Positions 24,081-29,762 of a stretch of 35,595 nt of DNA are shown in pieces. Position numbers and translations under genes: made by a program. Origin of the DNA: a virus; the IMG/VR virus record IMGVR_UViG_3300044797_000015, positions 1-35,595 of that record, one strand, 5' to 3'. Each line of letters starts with the position of its first letter. Position 1 is the first letter of the stretch. The notes under the pieces were generated by a model. That model did not search any database and was not told the DNA's origin. It saw only the letters and a program-made list of their open reading frames with translations.

Positions 24081-24451
24081 ACTTCGATCCAATCTTCTGC
24101 TTTAAAATCCCCAAAGGTAGGATTGAAAGTAAACTGTGACATCTTATGTAAAACCAGACCGTCTGTTGGGTCTAGGTAAATATAAAACTCAGGCTTCCAA
24201 TCACTCATCCAAGCGCGTGTACCTTTTTGCAAATCTGGTATTATTTCGCAAAAGGTCTTTGCCTCGGGTGCACCTTCGACCATCCAACCATCAGACACCA
24301 TAATGTCTTCGGTATATATATAATGCTCTAACACTGGTTGATACGAATGCACTTTTCCTTCTTCCATTAAAAAGTACAGGCCATCACGCCAATCATTTCG
24401 GGTAACTTTCTTTCCTGCTTTTAGCAAATCCATTGCATCGCAAAAGTTCAT
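24077..24451 (-). CDS. Tad2-like (DUF2829) domain protein, early copy
   Basis: The 124-aa product opens with FCDAMDLLKAGKKVTRNDW (3-21), the signature of DUF2829/Thoeris anti-defence 2 proteins, and closes with FGDFKAEDWIEV, the matching C-terminal strand. The middle is longer than usual (typical members are about 70-100 aa) and holds a second Trp-rich part (RAWMSDWKPEFYIYLD), so a partial duplication is possible. Known Tad2 proteins bind and hide the signal made by Thoeris TIR enzymes. Early expression would fit such a job, but this is inference. It overlaps both neighbours by four bases. Confidence 0.65.
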   Translation of the reverse strand: MNFCDAMDLLKAGKKVTRNDWRDGLYFLMEEGKVHSYQPVLEHYIYTEDIMVSDGWMVEGAPEAKTFCEIIPDLQKGTRAWMSDWKPEFYIYLDPTDGLVLHKMSQFTFNPTFGDFKAEDWIEV

Positions 24452-25029
24452 TCTCCAATCTCCTTTAATCGTTCCGTGATTACACTGCTATGAACGGGTC
24501 GTAAGTTATGAAGCTCTACGGCCACGTTAAAATAATTTTCGTCCTCTATGTAAGTATCAAAGGCTTCTCTAATCATCATCTCGCCTTCATTTGTCATTAG
24601 CGAATACAAATTGCTATGACCAACTTGAACTTTATTGCTATGCAAATGACCGTGAACATTAAGCCAAAATCGACCACCCAAATGCTGAGGATGTACGGGA
24701 ATGTGGGTTAATATACATCTCTTCCAATAGTGCGCACCAAAGAGCCTTTGAAAATGACGAACATATAAATCGAAGCTATGACAATCGTGATTCCCCATAA
24801 CGAGACGCTTGTGGCCATTAAGCCTGTCAGCAATAGGCACATTGATAGCACCAAAAGCAAAGTCACCGAGATGAAATACAATGTCTTTCGGACGCACCGT
24901 ATCATTCCAATTGGCAATAAGTTGTTCATTCATTTCCTCCACGGTATCGAATGGGCGAGCTTCCTTCTCATATTCAAGGATATTCTTGTGTCCAAAGTGG
25001 TGATCGGACGTAAACCAAGTCTCAATCAT
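24448..25029 (-). CDS. Calcineurin-like metallophosphoesterase
   Basis: The 193-aa product has all motifs of the metallophosphoesterase fold: SDHHFGH (8-14), HLGDFAFG with Asp56, GNHD (79-82), LTHIPVH (108-113) and NVHGHLH (124-130). These coordinate two metal ions. Members of this size cleave phosphodiester bonds in nucleotides, cyclic signals or RNA ends; the substrate cannot be told. An AAGGAAG site precedes the ATG. It follows the tRNA-like RNA block by 15 bases and is coupled to the Tad2-like gene, so degradation of defence signals or processing of RNA ends are tempting hypotheses. Confidence 0.85.
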   Translation of the reverse strand: MIETWFTSDHHFGHKNILEYEKEARPFDTVEEMNEQLIANWNDTVRPKDIVFHLGDFAFGAINVPIADRLNGHKRLVMGNHDCHSFDLYVRHFQRLFGAHYWKRCILTHIPVHPQHLGGRFWLNVHGHLHSNKVQVGHSNLYSLMTNEGEMMIREAFDTYIEDENYFNVAVELHNLRPVHSSVITERLKEIGE

Positions 25030-25044
25030 AATACTTCCTTAAAA

Positions 25045-25167
25045 TGGTGGGATGGCAGGACTTTCACCTGCACCTACCTCGTTACTCGCGTGCTAACCAC
25101 AAGCATCACGATCTCGCCAGAGGCAAAATTAGGCGCTCTTCGCTTATAGCTTTTCGAGCTCCATCCC
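25045..25167 (-). ncRNA. Large tRNA-like RNA with acceptor stem and ACCA end
   Basis: On the minus strand GGGATGG (25167-25161) pairs with CCATCCC (25055-25049) and is followed by ACCA (25048-25045), exactly as a tRNA acceptor stem with discriminator A and CCA. Inside are GCTC/GAGC in the D-arm place, CGCC/GGCG, CGTG/CACG and a T-arm-like GCAGG/CCTGC with loop TGAAAGT. At 123 nt it is longer than any normal class II tRNA and its T-loop lacks the usual UUC, so a standard decoding tRNA is unlikely. It ends 16 bases before the phosphoesterase start codon. Confidence 0.5.
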
Positions 25168-25178
25168 ATAAAGCGGGG

Positions 25179-25266
25179 AATTTGGTCATCGAATCGAACG
25201 ATGACTTTATAGCATCATTGCGCACTTCCACTATAAAGGTTATACCAATAACCCGATCCCATAATT
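25179..25266 (-). ncRNA. Cloverleaf RNA with canonical D and T loops
   Basis: The minus strand shows a 7-bp end stem with one bulge, AATTATGG (25266-25259) with CCAAATT (25185-25179). Next come a D-arm GGTT-ATTGGTAT-AACC (25253-25238), an extended middle arm TTTATAG/CTATAAA with an 18-base loop (25237-25206), and a T-arm GTCATCG/CGATGAC (25205-25185) whose loop TTCGATT is the consensus T-loop. The D-loop GG and the T-loop UUCGA are what make tRNA elbows. The oversized anticodon arm and missing CCA argue against ordinary translation use. Confidence 0.5.
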
Positions 25267-25273
25267 AAATGGT

Positions 25274-25347
25274 TGCGGGCTTCTCACCCGCATGTGTCTG
25301 ACATCTATTACTGCCGCCCCGCAGTTCGCTATTTATGGCTCACGCGA
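25274..25347 (-). ncRNA. tRNA-like four-hairpin RNA element
   Basis: On the minus strand TCGC/GCGA (25347-25326), CTGC/GCAG (25324-25311), ATGT/ACAT (25304-25292) and TGCGGG/CCCGCA with loop TGAGAAG (25292-25274) follow each other, the same order and sizes as the element at 22156-22248. The loop begins UG and has A at the fifth place, as in the two related elements. No acceptor stem is evident, although AACCA follows the last hairpin. A separate hairpin CTCACT/AGTGAG (25356-25380) lies between it and the SSB-like gene. Confidence 0.4.
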
Positions 25348-25386
25348 CCTTGCCTCTCACTTAGTGCCTAGGTGAGTGAGTTCTTT

Positions 25387-25878
25387 TTAAAAAGCTATAT
25401 CATCATCAGCAAATTGATCATCTTCTGCCTTTTGTGGTAAAGGCTTCTGATCATCATTCTTGATATAGTCCTCGATTTTGTTCTTATCAAAGTAACGAGT
25501 ACCCAAGGGTTTGCCTTTTAACTTATCTTGAGGAATTTCGCTACCCTGTTCGATAACTATTTTAACTTGAACACGTTTATTAATCGCGGTTTCTGAGCAA
25601 AGTTTCCCTTCTTCGTACTCTTTAACCATTCCGGCAGAGTCTGCGAAGTGAACAATCTTCCACATCATTTGCTTCGTGAACACTAAGAAATCACGAACAT
25701 CATGCGTCTTGCCGTTCTCATCATAAACCGCCACGGTAATATCCATCATTGGATGACCTTTACTTGAGGTGGTATCTTGTGAAGCGGTAACAACTGCCTC
25801 ATAGATTCCTTCTTTTATTAACTGGAACCGTTCGTTCATTGCTTCCTGCTCTGACATTGGTTGATACTGAAATGACAT
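25387..25878 (-). CDS. DUF669 SSB-like protein
   Basis: The 163-aa product matches DUF669, a family of phage single-strand binding-like proteins encoded beside annealing recombinases. It has an N-terminal region ending in LIKEGIYEAVVTAS, MDITVAVYD and DFLVFTKQMMWKI in the middle, and the very acidic tail DDQFADDDIAF that in SSBs contacts partner proteins. ATG 25878 is chosen because GGAG lies nine bases upstream, within the endonuclease 3' end. With the Sak4-like ATPase it would form the phage recombination module that anneals or repairs replicating DNA. Confidence 0.75.
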   Translation of the reverse strand: MSFQYQPMSEQEAMNERFQLIKEGIYEAVVTASQDTTSSKGHPMMDITVAVYDENGKTHDVRDFLVFTKQMMWKIVHFADSAGMVKEYEEGKLCSETAINKRVQVKIVIEQGSEIPQDKLKGKPLGTRYFDKNKIEDYIKNDDQKPLPQKAEDDQFADDDIAF

Positions 25879-26378
25879 TATATATTTCTCCATGTTATGT
25901 TACGAACGATTCTATCTATAGCGCTTATTGAAGTTCCATAGATTTTTGATAATTCTGTGCAATTCATTGTTTGTGAATATGACGCTCTTATTTTTTTAAT
26001 ATCTTGTTCTTTTAGCTTAGACCTCGCATTCTTCTCACCTTTAGACCCAACATATCCGTTCCTGTTCTTTTTAAACATGTCCTGTGTATTATCTTTTTTT
26101 GTTCCTAACCATAGATGCAATGGGTTAACACATTTCCTATTGTCACATGAGTGAAGAACGCACATACCTTCAGGAATACTACCAATAAAAAATTCATAAG
26201 AATATCTATGCGCATGGTTCCATTTTTTATTTAAACATTTAAATTGCCCATATCCATTGGACTTAATAGTTCCTTTCCATTCCAGGCATCCATTGCTATT
26301 AATTATGATATTAGAATAAAATCTATTCTTATCTGTATTCAATATTCCTGAATCTCGGATGCATCTATGTCTAGTCAT
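25878..26378 (-). CDS. HNH homing endonuclease with C-terminal HTH
   Basis: The 166-aa product has the HNH_3 core: VLHSCDN with His76, KCVNPLHLWLGT with Cys83, Asn85 and His88, then KKDNTQDM. Residues 115-160 form a DNA-binding helix-turn-helix of the kind found after HNH cores (LSKIYGTSISAIDRIV). It lies between the Sak4-like and DUF669 genes, which are usually direct neighbours. It begins two bases after one gene and overlaps the ATG of the other, so it fits without harming either. This is a free-standing homing endonuclease. Its DNA is AT-rich. Confidence 0.85.
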   Translation of the reverse strand: MTRHRCIRDSGILNTDKNRFYSNIIINSNGCLEWKGTIKSNGYGQFKCLNKKWNHAHRYSYEFFIGSIPEGMCVLHSCDNRKCVNPLHLWLGTKKDNTQDMFKKNRNGYVGSKGEKNARSKLKEQDIKKIRASYSQTMNCTELSKIYGTSISAIDRIVRNITWRNI

Positions 26379-26379
26379 G

Positions 26380-27222
26380 TTATCCCTCGATTTGCTTTTT
26401 TAAATGGTCTATACATTTTTGAATTTGCTCAGAAGTCATTTCTTCAAAGCATGTAGATTCGGATTTTGATAACCATTTATCAATTATTTCTTCGGATATT
26501 TTTAATAAATCTATTAATCTTTTAATTTCATTTACTTGCTCTTTTGTTGCTAAAACTTGAGGAATAGAATCTTTTTCTAATATTTCTTTACCAAATCTTT
26601 TAGATATTTCCGAATAACTAAATGAGAAAGTATCGCTATCAGGAAAACTTTCTATTCGTGATTTCCTAACTAGACCAACTCTTTCTTTTCCTCTTTTTTG
26701 TATTTCAAAAACCAAATCAAATAGGTAATCAAGTTTTTTGTAGCCGTCAAAAGTTTGGCCGAGTATTGCTAAATTCTGTCCGTATTCATTCTTGCTATGG
26801 CAAGTAATAATGACATTCATATCCAATCTAAAAAGAAGATTAAGCAATTGTTTCATTCTTTTGTTGCTTTCTCCGTAATGTCTGCCGAAATCAGTACCTA
26901 CTTTGCGCTCCGCCTTTTCTAATAGGTCGTTATAAAGAAGGGTTAGCGAATCAATTACTAGTGTTTTATATTCATGTTTTGTTGTTAAAAGCTCACGAAC
27001 TTCATTTATCATTTCGTCAAAATCAACCGTCATTAATACAGCACCATCAACTTTTTCAATTTGTTTGACATATTGAGGCTTATTAGTAGAACCCTCTGTA
27101 TCAATAATGTAAGGCTTAGGAAACTGTATTGCTGCAATCGTTTTACCTACCCCGGCAGACCCATAGAACAATGCTTTAAGTCTGCAATCAACTACTGATG
27201 GTTTCTTTGCTTTTAACGCCAT
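26380..27222 (-). CDS. Sak4-type RecA-like ATPase (single-strand annealing)
   Basis: The 280-aa product has a Walker A motif GSAGVGKT (21-28), a Walker B-like strand TLVIDSLTLL with Asp91, and the conserved opening LKALFYGSAG plus YIIDTEGST, as in the AAA_24/Sak4 group of phage recombinases. Residues 215-280 form a helical C-terminal part. These ATPases work with an SSB partner in recombination, here the DUF669 protein. ATG 27222 has a TAGGAG site; 11 more codons upstream are open but unsupported. The C-terminal third, next to the endonuclease gene, is more AT-rich than the N-terminal part. Confidence 0.8.
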   Translation of the reverse strand: MALKAKKPSVVDCRLKALFYGSAGVGKTIAAIQFPKPYIIDTEGSTNKPQYVKQIEKVDGAVLMTVDFDEMINEVRELLTTKHEYKTLVIDSLTLLYNDLLEKAERKVGTDFGRHYGESNKRMKQLLNLLFRLDMNVIITCHSKNEYGQNLAILGQTFDGYKKLDYLFDLVFEIQKRGKERVGLVRKSRIESFPDSDTFSFSYSEISKRFGKEILEKDSIPQVLATKEQVNEIKRLIDLLKISEEIIDKWLSKSESTCFEEMTSEQIQKCIDHLKKQIEG

Positions 27223-27260
27223 TTTAAAACTCCTAACAATTATAATTATGCTCATTTAAG

Positions 27261-27319
27261 AGCGTAGATAAACCCCATATACTCCCGGAGACCAGACGCA
27301 TAAAGTGTTTATCTACGCT
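27261..27319. promoter_or_regulatory. Long 13-bp inverted repeat between early genes
   Basis: AGCGTAGATAAAC (27261-27273) and GTTTATCTACGCT (27307-27319) are perfect 13-base arms around a 33-base spacer that contains CTCCCGGAG. It overlaps the stop of the gene at 27309 and lies 38 bases before the Sak4-like start. Without a T-run it is not a normal terminator. An RNase III type processing hairpin or operator is possible. Confidence 0.45.
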
Positions 27320-27515
27320 GCCCGTTTATACATTCAATAACCATATAAAAAGCGGCAAGCATTCCTTTTTCTTCCCCTATCATTATTCCCTCTTCAAATA
27401 TAACCTGCTCGCTTACGCAAGACGGCTCATACTTATGCTTTTCACAGATATTTTCCCAATAGTCGATTCGATGTTGTACCCAGTTTTTGACCTGCTCCAA
27501 AGTAGTTCTTTCCAC
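27309..27515 (-). CDS. Small early protein
   Basis: The 68-aa product is helical, with WVQHRIDYWENICEKHKYEP (12-31) and a second half with GMLAAFYMVIECI. It starts at GTG with AGAGGA seven bases upstream. No family is recognised. It lies second before the recombination module in the leftward operon. Confidence 0.5.
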   Translation of the reverse strand: MERTTLEQVKNWVQHRIDYWENICEKHKYEPSCVSEQVIFEEGIMIGEEKGMLAAFYMVIECINGQRR

Positions 27516-27580
27516 GTTCTTGTCCTCTTAAAATTCATTCTCTCGGATGCTGTTACTTGGTCTTTCATGAAATAGTTCAT

Positions 27581-27823
27581 TTAACCCTCTCCACTTTCTA
27601 GTAAGTCGATGTGTCCGATTGCTGCAAGGGATGCTTCCCCGGCAGAATCAAAGTACTCGTCTGCTTCCCTGATTACGGGCGTTCCCATCCAAAAGTGATG
27701 GTCTCCGCCCTTGTCCAGAATTTTGTAGTAGTAATACAAAGTGTCTGGGTAATCTTCATCGGGGTAAGCCCAAATTTCATAGTCGTAATGACTGTATCGG
27801 TCTTCCCGTACTAGCGTCTCCAT
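27581..27823 (-). CDS. Small Tyr/Asp-rich early protein
   Basis: The 80-aa product is acidic and aromatic (YSHYDYEIWAYPDEDYPDTL, 10-29, then FWMGTPVIREADEYFDSAGE) and looks like a small alpha/beta domain ending in a helix. It overlaps the preceding gene by 13 bases. The acidic, aromatic surface recalls DNA-mimic or inhibitor proteins, but this is only an impression. The family is unknown. Confidence 0.6.
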   Translation of the reverse strand: METLVREDRYSHYDYEIWAYPDEDYPDTLYYYYKILDKGGDHHFWMGTPVIREADEYFDSAGEASLAAIGHIDLLESGEG

Positions 27824-28341
27824 ACGACATCACCATGATCCATGTCTTGCTCTGAGCGATAACCTGCTTCATGCATTTCATTGCAATAGTAATCTTGACA
27901 AGCGGTATCAATCAGTTCTTGCAATGTTTTGTGGTAGTATTTGAGTACGTTTACAGTCGTAACTTGTGCGAATTTGGCACGTGTTTTGGGGTTAGAATCT
28001 TTGAACATGGCAAGCATTGCGCAAAGAAAATCGCTATTTAAAGTCTGATCTTCTCCATAGCAAGCCCATTCTATTTCACGATCAATTGACTCTATGTATA
28101 GTCTGGCAAGCTCAAGCTGGCAGGGTGAGGAAAGCTTTTCGAGGTCAAGCTCGTAATGGTCTCCGCAATGTTTTGCGTAGCTATAAACAAGCTCTTGGGT
28201 GTAATCATTAAGATTACGGACATGATCGGACACCTTCGTTACTCCTGTAACAAAACCCTTAAAATCAAACGGGTCATCACTCCATGATGGTTCTTGGTGT
28301 TGCTTTTGTGCGTTAGAATACGCTAAACTTAATGCGTTCAT
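27811..28341 (-). CDS. Early protein of unknown function
   Basis: The 176-aa product is mostly helical, with a disordered start, LSSPCQLELARLYIESIDRE (70-89), and a C-terminal DTACQDYYCNEMHEAGYRSE stretch including Cys and His residues. It has a good AGGAG site. It is the first sizeable gene after the regulator in the leftward operon, where host takeover genes are common. No family is recognised. Confidence 0.6.
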   Translation of the reverse strand: MNALSLAYSNAQKQHQEPSWSDDPFDFKGFVTGVTKVSDHVRNLNDYTQELVYSYAKHCGDHYELDLEKLSSPCQLELARLYIESIDREIEWACYGEDQTLNSDFLCAMLAMFKDSNPKTRAKFAQVTTVNVLKYYHKTLQELIDTACQDYYCNEMHEAGYRSEQDMDHGDVVWRR

Positions 28342-28415
28342 TTATAATCTCCTGCAACGGATATTTATTATGTTCCGTGGATGATTGGTTCCAGCCAGTC
28401 ATTCACAGCCTATTT

Positions 28416-28601
28416 TTAACCTTCTTTTAGTATCTCTTCTCTTCTTCTTTTTTCTATTTTTAATTTATAATCATTAAACAATTTAGTTGCTAAATCTGTC
28501 ATAGAACAGTCCAAGTGAATTGCTTGCATCTTTAAAAACTTTAATATGTCTTTATCTATTCGCATGTTAAATGTACTGATGCCATTATCTAATTTTGCCA
28601 T
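28416..28601 (-). CDS. Ribbon-helix-helix (Arc/CopG-like) regulator
   Basis: The 61-aa product has the layout of Arc- or CopG-type repressors: a short beta strand TFNMRIDK (10-17), helix A ILKFLKMQAIHL, a turn with DCS, and helix B MTDLATKLFNDY, plus a basic tail. Such proteins bind DNA as dimers through the paired strands. It is the first leftward gene from the divergent control region, the right position for an autoregulated early switch. It has an AGGATG site. The operators are not known but should lie within 28602-28760. Confidence 0.7.
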   Translation of the reverse strand: MAKLDNGISTFNMRIDKDILKFLKMQAIHLDCSMTDLATKLFNDYKLKIEKRRREEILKEG

Positions 28602-28643
28602 TATTTACATCCTATATATTATTGTTTGCTTTCAATAAAATCA

Positions 28644-28672
28644 AATATACCAATAATTATTTATTCATGCAA
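28644..28672 (-). promoter_or_regulatory. Main leftward early promoter (candidate)
   Basis: On the minus strand TTGCAT (28672-28667) is followed after exactly 17 bases by TATATT (28649-28644). The flanks are very AT-rich. The start would be about 35 bases before the regulator gene at 28601, so this is the likely promoter of the leftward early operon. Confidence 0.5.
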
Positions 28673-28714
28673 GTATTTAATTAAATTAAATTTAAAATAA
28701 TATAAAAATGATAT

Positions 28715-28744
28715 TTGGATTTACTTTTGAAAGTGATTTATATT
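28715..28744 (+). promoter_or_regulatory. Rightward promoter of the replication genes (candidate)
   Basis: TTGGAT (28715-28720) is followed after 18 bases by TATATT (28739-28744). It points away from the leftward promoter, 43 bases apart, and would produce an RNA with a leader of about 190 bases before the initiator gene. Confidence 0.4.
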
Positions 28745-28781
28745 AGGATCATGGAAAATTAACGTGTAAACTAGAAGGGTT

Positions 28782-28918
28782 AGCAGCAAGTGACTTCATG
28801 TTCCAAGCTGCTGGAACTTTTGAAAACAGCGTGTGATTGCAAGACCGCCAAGTTAAGTCAATCGCACTAATAGAACTACCGGACGCCATTGTTTGGCATA
28901 AAACGGCTCAGTGCGTCC
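28782..28918 (+). ncRNA. Structured leader of the replication operon
   Basis: The gap of about 340 bases between the divergent genes holds the promoters and then this leader. GTTCCA-AGCTGC-TGGAAC (28800-28817) competes with AGCAGC/GCTGCT (28782-28812). GTGTGATTG pairs with CAATCGCAC (28831-28867), nine pairs including one G-U. GGACGC pairs with GCGTCC (28881-28918). The alternative first hairpins suggest a switch. The initiator start codon follows 22 bases after the last stem. It could be an attenuator, a riboswitch-like element or part of the origin; no known family is recognised. Confidence 0.45.
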
Positions 28919-28940
28919 ATACACTAAGGGCAATTATACA

Positions 28941-29762
28941 ATGAGCATCGTTAAAAATACACCCCATTATTTAAAACACTCCGGTTCTTTCTTCACAACC
29001 ATCATAAACAAGACCATTGAATCCATCCAAGACCCGGCAGCATTAGGCATTTATTTGTACTTAGCGTCCAAGCCTGATGACTGGCAAATATCCGAAACCA
29101 ACCTCAAAAACAGATTCAAGAAAGGAACCGACTTTATACGCCAAAGAATGGGGGAATTAAAGAAAATAGGTCTATTACAGAGTGTAGCCTACAAGAACGA
29201 AAAAGGGCAGGTAACCCGCTGGGAGACTGTACTTTACAATGAACCGCAGCCTATAAAAAAAGAAGCCAGAGAAGGTAAAAACCACAATGTGGAAAATCCA
29301 GCATCTGGAAAACCCACCATAGTGGAAAAACCACCTACAACAAATAAAGGATCTAAACAAAAGAAAGATATTAACAATCACACACACAGCGTGGAGTGCG
29401 ATTTGTTTTTGGAGTCTGAACAACAAAGAAAAGCCCTGATGCTCAGAGCAAAAACAGAAAATAATGAGAAGTGCCTAGAACTCTACGAACAACTACCCCA
29501 AGAGGTGAAAGAAGACAAGACGTTTTCAGACATCCATGACGAATGTGTAACCCACTACGCAACCCAGCCAGAGCCACAAATGGTAAGCCCACAGCGTTTA
29601 ATGTCTTGGATTAAGCGCGACATTAAGTACCACGCCACCCAAAAGCAATCTTCCAAACCAAAAAGCAAGCCCGGAGATTCCTTCAACGAGTTCATGAACC
29701 AAAACAAACAACAAGGTACGACCTATGAGCAATCAGGTAGCGTATATGACCCACTCCGTTAA
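28941..29762 (+). CDS. Replication initiator, lambda O-like with winged helix
   Basis: The 273-aa product has a winged-helix DNA-binding domain near the N-terminus: QDPAALGIYLYLASKPDDW (about 28-46), then LKNRFKKGTDFIRQRMGELKK and the wing GLLQSVAY. A disordered, charged linker (about 100-150) and a C-terminal domain likely to bind the loader follow. This is the layout of phage O-type initiators and replisome organisers. I choose ATG 28941 with AAGGG ten bases upstream; a GTG 30 bases earlier is open but lies in the leader hairpin. The origin is expected within or next to this gene, as in lambda. It overlaps the loader gene by 38 bases. Confidence 0.75.
   Translation: MSIVKNTPHYLKHSGSFFTTIINKTIESIQDPAALGIYLYLASKPDDWQISETNLKNRFKKGTDFIRQRMGELKKIGLLQSVAYKNEKGQVTRWETVLYNEPQPIKKEAREGKNHNVENPASGKPTIVEKPPTTNKGSKQKKDINNHTHSVECDLFLESEQQRKALMLRAKTENNEKCLELYEQLPQEVKEDKTFSDIHDECVTHYATQPEPQMVSPQRLMSWIKRDIKYHATQKQSSKPKSKPGDSFNEFMNQNKQQGTTYEQSGSVYDPLR

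Noticed and set aside
25045-25266. Standard tRNA genes
   Set aside because: Cloverleaf features are present, but arm sizes, T-loop or CCA end do not meet tRNA rules and no sensible anticodon could be assigned, so I list them as tRNA-like only.
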